The notes under the pieces were generated by a model, which saw only the letters and a program-made list of their open reading frames with translations, did not search any database and was not told the DNA's origin. Of a DNA stretch of 64,000 nucleotides, positions 9,760 through 22,824 are shown piece by piece (the first letter of the stretch is position 1; every line of letters starts with the position of its first letter). The position numbers and the translations under genes are program-made. Location of the stretch: contig CM056379.1 of assembly GCA_029718625.1 (NCBI GenBank), positions 59,671,626 to 59,735,625 of the forward strand. The letters are read 5' to 3'. Source of the DNA: Synaphobranchus kaupii. Its lineage: Eukaryota; Chordata; Actinopteri; Anguilliformes; Synaphobranchidae.

Positions 9760-11720
9760 AACTAGGAACAAGTGCGTTAAAACAACCCTAAAAGGTAAAT
9801 ACGATTTCAAATACCAGGCGTATTATTATTATTTATGTTTATTTTTATTATTATTATTAATAATGACCTACATTTACAATTTAATCTCATATAATTATAT
9901 TGTGGTAATGATACTCTGTCAAGCACACATTTTAAATGAAGGATGTCTATAAGATGAGAAAAAAGAAGAAAATATTTGGGTATGAACGCCCTTAACTCAC
10001 CACCACACTTCATTAGTCTCAAAACTCTCATTCTAAGTACAGAATGAAATGACTGTGATTACAATATATTCTGTGACATTGGATGGGAAAAAACGTAGTC
10101 TAATAAGTGTAGAAACAGTTTTAGAACATATCAACAAATGTTTGCCCTCTGACCAAGAATATTTCTCTGGAGCACTTTACTGAAGGTTAGTTGACAAGGT
10201 GGATGTGCAAGCACGACCTGAAAATAGATCCACCAAATCACACATCTTAAAAACACTTGAGGTGAGATTAATGTCAAGGATTTCCTAAATTGAAAATGGA
10301 AACGTGAACTAAATGTAGAAGCGCCTGCTTCATCTCTTTCGCCCGGTTTTGTTGATTGCCTGCTCCACTTTTTTAAGTGACAATGTGTGTAATCCCCTTT
10401 AATGGACATTTAATATTTACACCTGTGGAGCAATCGTTTAAACAGTAATTTACGTTCTATGTTGGTTGTTTCAGAGACCTGACAGCCTATTCGTCAAAGT
10501 AAACGTGCCAAACCTTTTGCCCTCCTCAGCAATCAATCACACCCCACTTTTCCAGCATGGCAGGAGATAAATTGTAGGGCAGTGTTAATCAAATTGTGAG
10601 GTTTGCATAATCCCCCCCCCCCCCCCCCCCCTTCCTACAATGAGGGGATTTACCTCCAAGGCATAGCTATTCAAACATCTCTGAGAATTAATCAAGCTCT
10701 TGCTCAGGTTTGCACTTTACCGTATTATTTACACAAATCTACAAATAAAAAAAATAGTTATGAATGTGCCTCTGGAAGAAAAAACAGGGACATGGAGGGA
10801 AAATGTCATTCATCAAGAGACAAAAGATGTGAAACACAGGCCCAATTTAATCAAGAATAGAAGGTATGGAATCCATAAGGTATGGAATCCATAGTTACTG
10901 CCTTGATGTTGTAACAAACACCACTTATATGCTATGTGATATCCCTTTCTTGGGTGTGTGTATGTGTGAAAAATATTTTTTATGGCTAATAAACAAATTT
11001 ACCATTTTATCTCAAAAATATTTTATGTGAATTCTACACAATATTTGATAAGCAAGACAATTCCCCATTCATTTTCAAAAATAACTGTACATGTCCACCT
11101 GCACTGAAAACAAACTAAAGGGAACTCCATTAATATGATTTATAGGTTTTACTAATTAATTCAGTTTGCTCATAAAACAAATGTGTTAATTGTCCATTGT
11201 TTGCCTCTTTCCTAAATAAACCAACTGAAGATTATATTAGCCCAACTAAATTGTCACAATTTATCATAAATCTTTCCTGGCCACCTTTTAGCGATTTTAA
11301 AGGATGATTTATGCTTTACAAAGGAGACCAGACCCATACCTATACAGCACCGAGGGTTTTTCCTACAGAAATAACCACAAGGACCACAGACTCACAGCCA
11401 TTAAATGCATACTGAACTTTGTTAGATCATAATATTGTATAGCTACCTGGCTCTGATATGAGTCGTAATATTCACGTTCATCTTCATGACTTGCTCCAGT
11501 GGTCAGCAACTGTCCAACAGAGAATGGCGGGGTTTTTCTCTCTCCATTCACTCCCATTATATGGCGAAACACGTCTCAAAAGCACACTTTTATCACATAA
11601 ACAAATGCAAACAACGCGGATTATGCCAATATATAAAATCACGACATCCAGAACTGAACATTTGAAACAAATTTTGATTGATTTGATTGTGAAGAACTAT
11701 TTTCTGAGAAAACTAGCAAC
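9760..11720. other. AT-rich intergenic stretch with no gene seen
   Basis: No reading frame here resembles a known protein. The only distinct feature is a run of 20 consecutive C residues at 10612-10631, prone to assembly error. Confidence 0.5.
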
Positions 11721-11792
11721 TGTTTCTAACGAACGGTTACGACGGTAACCATATTCTATGAGTTCCGGATGACCATTATGGTCGTCAATATG

Positions 11793-11903
11793 GATGGACC
11801 TTCTGGTGCCAGATGCATCGAGACTTTTATACCAGAGTTTGTCATGGTACATGACCTCCTCGTAGTGATGTAATTCCTCCCATAAAGGGGGGGAGCGTCA
11901 CTG
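11793..11903 (+). repeat. DIRS copy 2 inverted terminal repeat, left
   Basis: About 110 bp reverse-complementary to 16086-16195, with a few mismatches and small indels. Shared landmarks are GATGCATCGAGACTTTTATA, TCATGGTACATGACCTCC and AATTCCTCCCATAAAGG. Confidence 0.8.
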
Positions 11904-11970
11904 CGGAAATCCTCGGAAAAGGAAAAAAAAAGAAGAAAAAAAGCCCTTAAAAGGTCCATGATCCTTAATG

Positions 11971-12056
11971 GTCATCCGGAACTCATAGAAGATGATTACC
12001 GTCGTAACCGTTCATTCTATTTTGTTCCTCCGACCATTAGGGTCGTCAATATGGAT
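11971..12056 (-). repeat. DIRS copy 2 internal complementary region
   Basis: Positions 11971-12014 are the reverse complement of 11727-11769, including GGTCATCCGGAACTCATAGA. The block continues to 12056 with a direct copy of the terminus containing GGTCGTCAATATGGATG. This repeats the two-part arrangement of copy 1. Confidence 0.75.
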
Positions 12057-12324
12057 GATTAATACTCAAAATGTCAGGAGGGGCCATCATCCTTACGTGG
12101 ATGCTAAGGATGCAGGTAAGACGGGTGCACCGACCGTTGAGCCTGGCACCACATTGACGTAATAAAACCTCACAAATGTGCAGGGGGGCGCCCACGTCGC
12201 CATATCACAAATTTATTTAAGAGGTACGCCTTCCATGAGGTAGCCATTCTTCTTGTGGATCTGCCCTGGGTATCAATAGGCGACGGCTTAGCGCTAGCCT
12301 CATAGGTCGTAGCTATCGCCTTCA

Positions 12325-12881
12325 CTACACATCAGGAGAGGTTCTGAGCCGAGAGCGCTGTCCCTTTAGTCTTGCCGTAGCAAACAAAGAGTTGCCCTGT
12401 ATGTCTGATGGAAGCAGTAGCTTTGACGTAGCGTCACAGCGCACACACTGGACATATCTGGTGTGCATCCCACAGGTCCTTGCCTGGCAGGGGCCGAAGC
12501 GCATCGATCGGCTGGTTGATGCCGAAACGATTTTCGGCAGAAACGATGGATTAGGCCGCAGTGTGACTCCTGAGTCGGCCGGCCTCCACCTTAGACACTC
12601 TGCGCTGATGGAGAGAGCACAGAGTTCACAACGCGTTTTGCTGATGCCATCGCTAGCAGAAACGCCGTCTTGAAAGAAAGCCATTTAAGGCTGATCATCT
12701 CGAGAGACTCATAGGACTGAACCGTGAGCTCTCTCAACACCAAGGGGACATCCCAGGAGGGAACTACCAGTGACCTCGCAGGTCTCAGCCGCCGGGCACT
12801 CCTCAGGAACCGGCTGACAAGGTAATGGCTCCCTGCAGGCTTGTTATATACCCAGACATGCCTGTTGGGTATGGCAGCCAC
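12325..12881 (-). pseudogene. DIRS copy 2 tyrosine recombinase fragment
   Basis: Two minus-strand frames (12591-12881 and 12325-12684) together show FLRSARRLRPARSLVVPSWD, LKWLSFKTAFLLAMASAKRV and LRPNPSFLPKIVSAS. These align with FLRGARRLRPPRSNAVPSWD, LKLLSFKTAFLLAIASVRRV and LRPNPAFRPKVLSRS of copy 1. The first catalytic arginine region survives, but the frame breaks and the HxxR and tyrosine end is not recognisable. Confidence 0.75.
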
Positions 12882-13107
12882 ATAGGTTTTCAGTGTGCTT
12901 TCCCGTTATCAAGTAAGGACTGTAAGAATTCCAATAGTACAGGAATCGGACAGTGTATGTGGTCTGCACCTTCCCGTAAGTACCGTGTGTTAAATGGCTG
13001 CCACATATACCCATAGGCCTTCCTCGTAGAGGGGGCTCTGGAGTTAAGTTGCGTCCGCTGGAGGGGGGAGCCGCACTTTGTTATCGAAGGGTTGGGCTCC
13101 TCAGTGG

Positions 13108-14160
13108 CTATACCCAGAGATTCATCACATTTGGACGAGGGTGCCAAACAGTGCCACTCTGTTGTGATAACAGATCCTCCCGAACTGGAATTTTCCAGGG
13201 CGGATCGTAAACAAGGCCGGGACTGTGGGAAACCAAGGTTTCATCGGCTATCTGGGGGCTACCAGCAGGAGCTCGTTTAGAGTCACATTGATCAGCGACT
13301 CGGGTGGAAACGCGCATAGCAGGCCGTCCGGCCACTCGTGTGCTAATGCGTCTATCCCCAGGGGACTCGAATGATTGTTCAGCGAGAACCACTGGTGGCA
13401 ATGCGTAAACTCTTGAGAGGCAAACAGGGGTGATTCTCCTGGCGAGATAGAACATCTGCTGTACCGTTCCGAATACCTGGTACCCCTTCCTTTAGGAGGC
13501 TCACTCGTCGTCATGGGCGGAGTAGCCTGCAAAATCGATCCATTTCCCTCATTCGGGTGTGACGGTCCCACCTGGGGTGCAGCCATCATTGAAGTGGCCT
13601 GACTGTCAGGAATCCGAGAGGCACGACTGCTGAGGCGACCGTGATTAGGCTCATAAGCCTCTGAAATACCCTAATCAGAATCAGCGGGCTCTTGCCATAA
13701 TCGACACTGATGCCCAACCTGGCAATATGCTCCAACGTCTTGGCAGCCTGTAAGAGCATCATACCATACGATTGTGCGCATATCAGCCAATTGTCTAGGT
13801 ATGGTATCATTCTCAGCCCCCTCAGCCTGAGTGGCAATAGAACCCCACTCATGCAGTGAGTAAGTACATGTGGGGCTAGAGACAAACTGAACGGGAGGGC
13901 ATTAGAGACAAACTGAACAGGAGGGCATTAGAGACAAACTGAACGGGAGGGCATTGAACTTGTATGCTCGACCTCGGAATGCAAATCGTAGGAAACAGTG
14001 ATGCTCCACCCCGATAGGGATGTGGAAGTATGCATCTTTCAAATCTACAGCCATGAACCAATCTCCTGTTCATATGGTGTGTTTAATGTTCAACGTCCGG
14101 AACATCCGGAAAGTGTATCGTTTTAGGTCTCTCAGATCCAGTACCATTCTCTCGTGAGAG
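13108..14160 (-). pseudogene. DIRS copy 2 reverse transcriptase, RNase H and downstream region
   Basis: Fragments in several frames: a decayed stretch at 13876-14073, then LRGLRMIPYLDNWLICAQSY with YLDN in place of YLDD (13586-13885). Next comes SPLFASQEFTHCHQWFS with IDALAHEWPDGLLCAFPP (13248-13589), then LLSQQSGTVWHPRPNVMNLW (13108-13455). Each matches the corresponding segment of copy 1. The altered catalytic box and the broken frames show that it is dead. Confidence 0.75.
13879..13955 (-). repeat. Three tandem copies of a ~29-bp unit inside DIRS copy 2 reverse transcriptase
   Basis: AGAGACAAACTGAACGGGAG followed by GGCATT repeats three times, with one A/G difference in the middle unit. 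The array falls at the reverse transcriptase junction and adds to the disruption of that ORF. Confidence 0.8.
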
Positions 14161-14169
14161 CCTTCCAAT

Positions 14170-14858
14170 TCACCAGCTGGTGTCGGTGGCCTGATTGCCA
14201 GATGGACCTATGGGGTTATGTTGCGAGTCTGGTGCCAGTACATGGGAGAACATACGATGAAAAGGTCTCCTGCCATACACAGGTTGTGCGTCCCTTCTGA
14301 CCATTGTTTGGGACCAGCGCACACCAGAATGATGGGGGGGGGGCATCTGCCACTCCCTGTATCTTAATGCCTCTACAGACCACTTCAGTGCCTGTCTGGC
14401 TGGTTCAGTGAAAACCTGGCTGGGAAAAAACCAGCAGGTCTCTGATCCCTTTTTGTGGCATCTGGGAGGGGTGACTGAGCCAACCACACTTGACACCGAG
14501 TCACTGTGAGAAGGGATATTACTCGGCCTAATTCACAGGTCATAAACGCAAATGCTTGGAGTGACGCATCGTTCATTGAGGTGTCGACCTCTGCATCAAG
14601 CATTGTCTGCGACTGCGCAAGCATTAGTCATAAAAGCGAATTACTAATTTGCGCTGCTCTGGCAGCCGCTCTATAAGCCTTACAGAGTAGATTGTCTGTT
14701 GCTCTGCATTGTGGCCTAGGGCAACGGACGTCTGCCCGGACCGCCTCATCTGGGAACACTATCAATGCCACAAAGGCAGGTTCCACAGATGGCATTCGGT
14801 CCAGCCCATGGACCACTGCGTCTGACATGGACGCAAACGTCCTACAATCTCTGGCCAT
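14170..14858 (-). pseudogene. DIRS copy 2 gag-like fragment
   Basis: The segment at 14628-14858 contains RATDNLLCKAYRAAARAAQ, matching RATDKQVCKAYQSAALAAR of copy 1 gag, and lies upstream of the reverse transcriptase on the minus strand. Further minus-strand pieces extend to 14170 in other frames. No intact product is possible. Confidence 0.6.
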
Positions 14859-15359
14859 CCGTTACATAACAGGGCATTGCCAGCCTTTATTTAGCTCCGC
14901 CAGAAAATCATTTGATTATGGCATAGCCAATCGTGCCCCCTGAGGGGCCCATCGGTGAAACCTTAGACGTCCCCGAAGTGCTAGCCTGAGGTATATCGCA
15001 ACCCATGCGTGCCAAGGCCGCACGGAGAATGGTTTCTAAAGAAGCCAAGTAACTCACTGCTTTAACTGTTGGTGGAACCTGAGCCTCCTATCGACCCTCT
15101 GTCAGATTAGTCTGCTGTCTCGGACCGCCTGACTAAAGTAGGTGTTTGACGCTGTTGTAGAAAGGGTCAAAGCTAAAGGGTCAAAGCGTCAAAACCGTCA
15201 CAGTCAGCTGTTGCGCTGCCGCGCATAGCTGCGTAACTTGCCGCCCTTGCCCTTCTTTCATACAGGGGCCTCAGTGGCGGGAGTACCCTTACATTTGGGA
15301 GCAACCTCTGCTGCCGCTGGGGTTCTGCGTGGCAATGTTTTTTTCTTTTTTTTTTTTTT

Positions 15360-15862
15360 AGTAAGGGAAGCCGAGGCAGATAGTGTAGGGAAGCACGCAC
15401 ACTCTGTGTTATAAACCAATCGATGCAGCATCACACCGATGCAGCATGCTAACCGATTGGGAAGCCTTACTGGTGTGCCGCCGCAGCCAGTACAGACTTT
15501 GAATCAATCACCAGAGCCGTAGCTCACTGATTGTCTGGTAGCAGATCTCACTGGGGTACAATTTCCACACCCAGGTTCGATCACTGGAATCTCACACTTT
15601 AGCAAAATAAAGAGCACCCGCAGACGATAAAACATGGTGGTGGTCTTTTAGTAGGGAAAACCAAGGCAGATAATGTAGTGAAGCATGCCAATAAACCAAT
15701 TGATGTAGCACCATGCTAACCGATTGGGAAGCCTTACTGGTGTGCTCGCCGCAGCCAGGACAGACTTAGAATCAATCACTGGAGCTGTAGCTCGCCGATT
15801 GTGTGGTTGCAGATCTCACTGGGGTACACTTTCTATGCCCAGGTTCGATCAATGAAATCACA
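15360..15862. repeat. Diverged tandem duplication in the DIRS copy 2 leader
   Basis: Blocks 15360-15597 and 15648-15862 share AACCGATTGGGAAGCCTTAC, GCAGATCTCACTGGGGTACA and CCCAGGTTCGATCA in the same order. The unit spacing is near 290 bp. The position corresponds to the 5' leader of the minus-strand element, like the tandem leader repeats of copy 1. Confidence 0.7.
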
Positions 15863-16085
15863 GAAATATACAAACCTGTACTTTACTGCATACAAACCTG
15901 TTCACTGCATGATTTGTTTTGCTAGAGTGAACGAAGTAAATGTGGTAGCACATGTGCCTACCGCCGCAGTATCCAAGAAAACAATATCCGTGTAAGATAG
16001 CAAGGCTATCCGTGGATGTCCACACAGGATGCAAATAGTCTCACGTCTCAATATGCATTGGCGAGAAAAATGAAGAGGATTTCTA

Positions 16086-16195
16086 CAGTGACGCTTCCCC
16101 CTTTATGGGAGGAATTACGTCACTACGCGGAGGTCATGTACCATGACAAATTCTGGTATAAAAGTCTCGATGCATCTGGCCCCAGAAGGTCCATT
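16086..16195 (-). repeat. DIRS copy 2 inverted terminal repeat, right
   Basis: Reverse complement of 11793-11903. It contains TACCATGACAAATTCTGGTA and AAAGTCTCGATGCATCTGG. Confidence 0.8.
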
Positions 16196-16277
16196 CATAT
16201 TTACAGAATCCAGGTACAACTTCACACATCCACACAATAAAGCCCAAACTTTGGTTATTTTTTCAATATTTCTCCTT

Positions 16278-16363
16278 ATTCTTCTTCCTCTTCTTCTTCT
16301 TCTTCCTTTCTTCTTCTTACTTCTTCTTCTTCTTCTTCATTCTTCTTCGTTCTTCTTCTTCTT

Positions 16364-16393
<30 letters not shown>
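16278..16393. repeat. (TTC)n homopyrimidine microsatellite
   Basis: Roughly 115 bp of TTC/CTT repeats with occasional interruptions, followed by a short (TTA)n tract to about 16410. It lies about 80 bp beyond the end of DIRS copy 2. Confidence 0.9.
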
Positions 16394-16394
<1 letters not shown>

Positions 16395-16419
16395 TTATTA
16401 TTATTATTATTTTTCCTGC

Positions 16420-19400
16420 CAATTTCATCATCAAAAATTCTCCATGCCCTCAAAGAATAATTCTCCCCATTGGATAACAACATCTGATCTGCCAATAACA
16501 AATATCTGATCAAAGTAGCCAATTGCAGGATACACAGGCATAATGAATGCTGTGTACATGGAATGCTTTTGATTGACATAAGGATGTGAACATGTGATGC
16601 TTTTGGACATATAAGGCAGCGCACATGTGATGCTATGTCAAGCCAATAGAATAATCGCTACAATCTTTCTCAAACTTCGTCGTCGCCATCTTTGTTTTGT
16701 GCGGAAGCTAGCTTGCTTGCTAAGTAACTTTGCCAAAAATGAAAACTCTTGCTTTCTGAACTGTATAATCTTTGTGGAAATCTCATTTCTATTTCTGAAG
16801 TGTAGGCCATAAAACCTTGGACACAATTGGTAACTGTTAACCCCAGACAGCATCGTCCCAATGGACCAGTTGAATCACTAGCTAGCTTGCTAACCTTCAG
16901 CCTGGTTCAGTTAAAATGAACAATGAAACTAGTTACTAGTTACTTAGTGTATCTAGCTAACCAGCACTGACATATGCCATCAATGATAATCATTAATGTT
17001 AGCTGGATAGGTAACTAACACATTCTCTCTCATGGCATAACGCTAACTGGAACAGCTGTACCATAGACTGTATAAAAAATTTATTTCTGGCTCACTTCTA
17101 GGGTCTGTCACTCGACCCCATAAGCCTATAACTTCCACAGACCCATGACAGATAATCACTGTCAGTGTAATAGACATTCATTTAATCCCCGGCAACTTTA
17201 CAACTTTATATGACTCGGTTGTAGCTAGCTAACTGAATATACTATATAGCTAGCATAAGTCATACAGTAGGCTAATAACTTATAACGATTCACGTTACAT
17301 TTACTAGGCACAAGCGCGTTTGGCAGCTTGTCATTTTGCCACAAGGTTACATGCAGGCATCTAAATGATCAAGCATACAGGCTAGATAAATGATTCATGT
17401 TAATTCATGGTCATTTAAGTAAGTGTTTATAACTGTAGTACTGTTCAATATGTTTAGTTATGAAGGGAGAACCATGGATTTCATAACGGCAGATTTAGTT
17501 ATTTATTTAATTTGACCACTGTAGCATTCCTAGTGTTATGTTAACTCTTTAACAAGGCTAATGTACGTACCTTGCAAAGCCAAGTTAATAAAAATTCATG
17601 TTAGCTAGGCCTATAGATCATCCATTATTATAGACAGTGCTTTGAATGTGTCAGTAACTTGCCATTTATGTACGTTGAAACATTTTTGTTGAGATATACA
17701 TCACGTTCCCACAAGAAAAAAAATACTATTTCACCTCCAGGGCTCCGTAAACTAACACTAGCTAAACTGTTCACAGAAAAAGTGGCAATCCTCTGAGTAA
17801 ACCTCTGAGTAATAAATTGTTCATCAACATTACAAAATATAGCTGTGTAGCTCGCTAATTAAATATTTTTCAAAATGTACACTTTACAACAGGATTTGGA
17901 AAGAATTTCATTGATGGATGCTGTCCTATTGGTGGTGGTTGTTGGGTAGCTAGTTTTTTTTTTAGCCTTCAAGAAAGAGAGAGACAGTATAATTTGATAA
18001 AACCATGCAATAGTAGGCTACTTTTTAATTACGAGCAGGGGTGTAGCACAAAATTCTGTCCCCCTTGCAAATGCAGTCTCCATGAGCCCCCTTCCGAAAG
18101 CAAAATTTTAATTTCAGGCCTTCTGAGGGGCCCTCAAGGCCTTGGGGCCTTGGGTAGTCAGATCCACTATTCCCCCTACTACAATGCCCCTGATTAGGAG
18201 GCCTGCTCTGGTTGACCTGACCTAGGAATGCTGCCTGTTTCTCTCCCCCTCTACAGGTACTAAAGGCACAGGCAATTAAAAGCCACACTGAGACGCTTTC
18301 TTATCTGTGACAAATCTAAGTTGTCATGGTTTCTCCTGTCTTGGAGAGGAGAAACATCAGAACACAAAGCTGTTTATGGGGTCAGGGCCCAGCGTGGCCA
18401 AAAAATACCGCATGGTCACATGTTCTTTTATTTATTTTGTTTGAATGCCTATCTGTGATATTCAACTGAAATTATCAATTGAAAGTCTTAGGGCTACATT
18501 TTCCGCATGGCGTGTGGTGAGCCGTCACACTGGGGATGTGGCAATTTCACCATATATTTTCACGCTCATGAGCCTGTTTGACTCGTCATGCACTTTTTTG
18601 ACCAATTTGACTTGCTTTTTTAAGTGCTTTTTTATGTGAGGCTGATTCCTGTATGCAGTTCTGTTTGTAATTGTTTATGGCTGCTTTTATACTGGTCCCG
18701 GGGGTTGGCTACTGTATTGCATTCTTTTTTTTTACACCCTTCTGTAATGAGAAGATATAAATGCAGCTGTGCAAATGTGGACACTAATATTTGTAGTATT
18801 GTAATATTTGTAGCTTTTTATGAATGGAAAGTGAAGCTCATTTGAAAAGATGCAGACTACTCACTGTAGACTATAAAACTGTAAGTAGTAGGCTAGGCTA
18901 GTCCTAATTATGATTATCAATATTCTGCACCGTAAAAAATATCTCGTAAGAAAACTGCAAAAAGACTGGCAGCAATGTTACCAGTGAAAAAGCATTTAAT
19001 GGACGTATAAATCCTGTTATTTTAGGGGATGGCCATTAAATAATGAGCTAATGCCATTATTCTATGTGGCTTTGACAGCATTTTGAAAATTCATTTTAAT
19101 TAAATTGATTGTGTTGTAGTGATCAATGGTGCTTATGAATAAAGACGTACACCCTTGGCAAGCAGGGACAGATGGATTATCTCGTATTTCTGATTTTCTT
19201 TTATTAACACATGACGTTGTCCAAATGTATGATTAAATGCTTGATTAGTGGAAATGTTTGTGTCATGGTTATTGGCAGCCTCTGATGTTTCTGTGGTCGT
19301 TACTCTATTTGGCGTCGTCGGGATGCTCTATCAGATTTTTTCCGTCTCCATTCCGTTTTTTTATCTCGCTCGGCTATTATTCCTTACACCTGTTTTGGGT

Positions 19401-22400
19401 TTCCTGTGGGTTATAAATAGCCCAGGACATCCGAATTCCGGCATTTCGATATTGTCTTTTCTATGTTGACAACAAATTCGGTAAGGTATAGGAAATTCGG
19501 TCACTGCATTTCCGATTCGTACAAATAAAAAACGCAGCAAGTCCGGTTAAGAATTAGGATTAGATTGGTTTTCTCTTTTCTTTCCAATCATTTTCTTTAT
19601 CCTTTATTCTTTTTACCTGTTACCATTTGTTTTCAAGCTCTTTTGTCTAGAGCTTTGGATAACAGGTTTTCCTTTCTGTTCCTTTCTTTCACTCCTTTTT
19701 TTTCGAGTTTTGCTTTGTTTTACTACCTCTTGTTACGCCTAATTATTTAGTGCGTGAGGTTCTTTTGTTAGTTATTCTCACTGTTTATCGAGATCGCCTC
19801 AGTTTTTGAGGTTTCTTTGTTTTGCCATGTGCTCGGGAAGTTTTGCTCCTGATCCTGTGTTATCTCCGTCCTGGTGCGGTTACTTCCGCTTTTTTTTTTT
19901 TTTTTTTTTTTTGTTGCTTTTTTTTAGAAATCCTTATCGGTCGCGTTTGGTTCTCCGAACCTTACACTCCCCCTCACAGTTTGATCATAATATCAATGCA
20001 TAATGTCGCAAAGCTAGTTTCTGCATGGACTATTTCAGTATATGGTGAACTTTGTTTTATTATAATATCCTGGGCTACCTCTCATTCTGCGTTTTCCCTT
20101 GTTTACTGTAATATTTACAGTACCCGATGCACTTTCGGTTTATTAGACATCAATTTTTTTTCTCCAAAATATCTCAGTATATAAATATTTTTATGAAACC
20201 AAATATCATACCAGGTAGGAAGCTTGAACTGTTTTCTGATTAACCCTGAAGAGTTTATCTTGTTACATTTCACCAAAGTTTCAGTCGACGTTTCCACAGC
20301 GACCACCTATCGCACTTAGGGCTGAAATACATTGCTGTTGTTACGTACGTAAAAACACATGGTTTTGTACGGAAATTGCCTCTGGACGGCCAAAGTCAAT
20401 GGGGTTAACTCAGCATCACCCAATCAGGCCAAGCATCCTCCCCCGATCATTCATAAAGTATGAAGGGGCCAGGAGAAGAAGGGGTGCCTTCCCACCTCTT
20501 TCAACTACATAAAACTTTACACTTTTAGTTAGATTTGGGTTGGCATCTGAGTCTTGCACCTGGGTCAGCCGTTCGTGGAGTCTTGCGTGGGGCCTTACAT
20601 TCTTAGTCATACAGCTCATCTGGCATTTTACATTTCATCCCTGATCTTTTTGAATATTCTGCTGTCTGTTGACTTTCGGACTTTGGTCTTGGTGCCTTCT
20701 GGGGATTACCTTGCTTTTGTATCTTCTGTCATTTATTTATTTTGTGACTGTAACTTGTCTATGTCTGTAACATTCTGTAACATTAATTGTTTGTTAAGGT
20801 AGTTGAACCTTCGTCTTTAGATTAGACAATGAATACTTGTAATGTAATAAATCTCTTAATTTTAATCTGGTTGTGAGTTGTACATTTGATGAAGATAGAT
20901 CCAACAGGTTACTCTGCTTATCAATGAATTTGGTGATTTAATTGATAGTTGACATCTTTGATAATAATTAATAAAATAAATCAAATGAATCTATTTTACA
21001 TGTTTCATAAGTGAGGCGTTTTAACTACTGATGCCACTTGAGTTCTGTATTCAATGTGCCAAACATTAAACGAGGGTGTTAAAACTGCTGGATTCAGAAA
21101 TTGTCACATTTTAAACAGATTCTCACTTCCCATACATGGTAGTGGAGTAGCTATACATAGCAAGCATGTGGTTGACATGAATGCTTGAGAGGTCAACAGA
21201 ACGGCGTGTGAGACAAACCCCCTGCTACTGAGAGCACAAGGCTGGCATCCCGGTAGAGGAAACATGCTGGGAAAACACTTTCTCCTGCAGAGGGCACCTT
21301 ATAGGTTATAAGGATTTTATTGTAAAAGGGGCATTACGGCCAACATGCAGGGCTTTCACAGAAATGGCTGTGTTATTCAAGCCCTGAATTTATTTCCATG
21401 AAGCTGTTTTGTTTTAAAATGGCTTGACAATAAGTTGCGACATGGGTGTGTACTGTCTCAGGAATCCTTTGCCGGTCTACACCTGTACATTCGCTTGAAT
21501 AAACATTCGCCATGCTAACTTGGTTTCTGTGGGTGCAGCGACTCTTTGAAGCTTGCTTGAACATGAAATGTTCCATTTACACAAATGATTGTTGCTAAAG
21601 CAGTTGGATGTCCAGCAGTTCTTTTATTTGGATTTTCTATTTGCTCCTGGTAATTTCTCTTTCGTCCATTATTGACACGTTTCATTTACACTGCTTTCAA
21701 ACTGGATCACTTGTTGGGTAGTGATGTTTGGCAGCGATTCAAGTGTTTCTATTCCTGTAGAACAATGCTACATTGCAAAGCAGTTTAAAATCTTGACCGT
21801 TACTTTTTTTAAATATATATATGTATATATATATATATATATATCCTTGATCATAAGATTCATCTTCTTAAGATGACCATAACTCACATACAAAATCTAT
21901 TACATTTAATTTTATGAAATAATATTTTCAGGGGTAACCCACCTCTCTCTAAGCACGAAAGTGGCAAGATTAGCTTAACTTTAGGTTTTAAAAGCATTCT
22001 CTAAGTTCTGGATTATGTACTGACTATAATTTGAGGTACTATGTGAATTGCCAGATCTAGCTGAAAAGACAATTGCTGTATTTGAGATTTCTCATTGCAA
22101 TCAATTGTGAAGTTGCGGACACACCCATGTTTGCTGTGGTAAGAGGTAATAGGGAGTGACTACTTATTGCAACTATTCCTCATTCCTCTGGCCCAAACAA
22201 CAGGATATCACTGAGTGTTCAGCTGCCTGAGATACCAACCTGAAGCAGGTAAACAGGTTCCAAGTAAGTGCACATTTGTCCCCAGTCTTACACTGAGAAC
22301 CAATAAGTGTTTGCCTTTAATAATTGATTTTTTTTTTTTTTTGCTGTGGGGTGTGTAAATTGTCATCTACAGTTAGAGTTGTCATCTACACCCTTTGTAT

Positions 22401-22440
22401 CAGGTTGTGTTTCACACATGTTAGCAGTTTCTTTTAGCTC
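16420..22440. other. Six-kilobase stretch with no recognisable gene
   Basis: No reading frame here matches a protein family I recognise. Simple repeats include a T-rich run near 19887-19910 and a (TA)n tract at about 21811-21844. Compositional bias (AT-rich, many short direct repeats such as GCTAGCTA) suggests old repeat remnants. Regulatory or non-coding RNA content cannot be judged by eye. Confidence 0.5.
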
Positions 22441-22824
22441 TATTTTCTATGTACCTACAGTGCATCCGGAAAGTATTCAGAGTGCTTCACTTTTTCCACA
22501 TTTTGTTCTGTTACAGCCTTATTCCAAAATTGATTAAATTCATTTTTTCCCTCAAAATTCTACACACAACACCCCATAATGACAATGTGAAAAAAAGTTT
22601 TTTTGAGATTTTTGCAAATTTATTAAAAATAAAAAAATAAAATTTCTCATTTACATAAGTATTCATACCCTTTGCTTTAACGTATTTTTAAAGTATCATA
22701 TTTCATATTTGGTCGCATATCCTTTACATGCTGTTACTTCCTGAAGTCTGTGACCATCAACATCAAAAAACTGTCGATATCTTATTTTCAGGTACTGTTA
22801 CAAGCGATACTATAACCTCTCTGC

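Larger units (their letters stand above)
11727..16195 (-). mobile_element. DIRS-type retrotransposon, copy 2 (minus strand, decayed)
   Basis: Inverted repeats pair 11793-11903 with 16086-16195, and an internal complementary region lies at 11971-12056, near the 3' end of the minus-strand element as expected. Reading leftward on the minus strand the order is gag-like, reverse transcriptase, RNase H and downstream region, tyrosine recombinase. All parts are fragmented by stops and frameshifts. The termini share no sequence with copy 1, so this is a separate family or subfamily. Confidence 0.8.

Noticed and set aside
16143..16460. Plus-strand frame with Leu/Phe-rich end
   Set aside because: Translation of the (TTC)n microsatellite.
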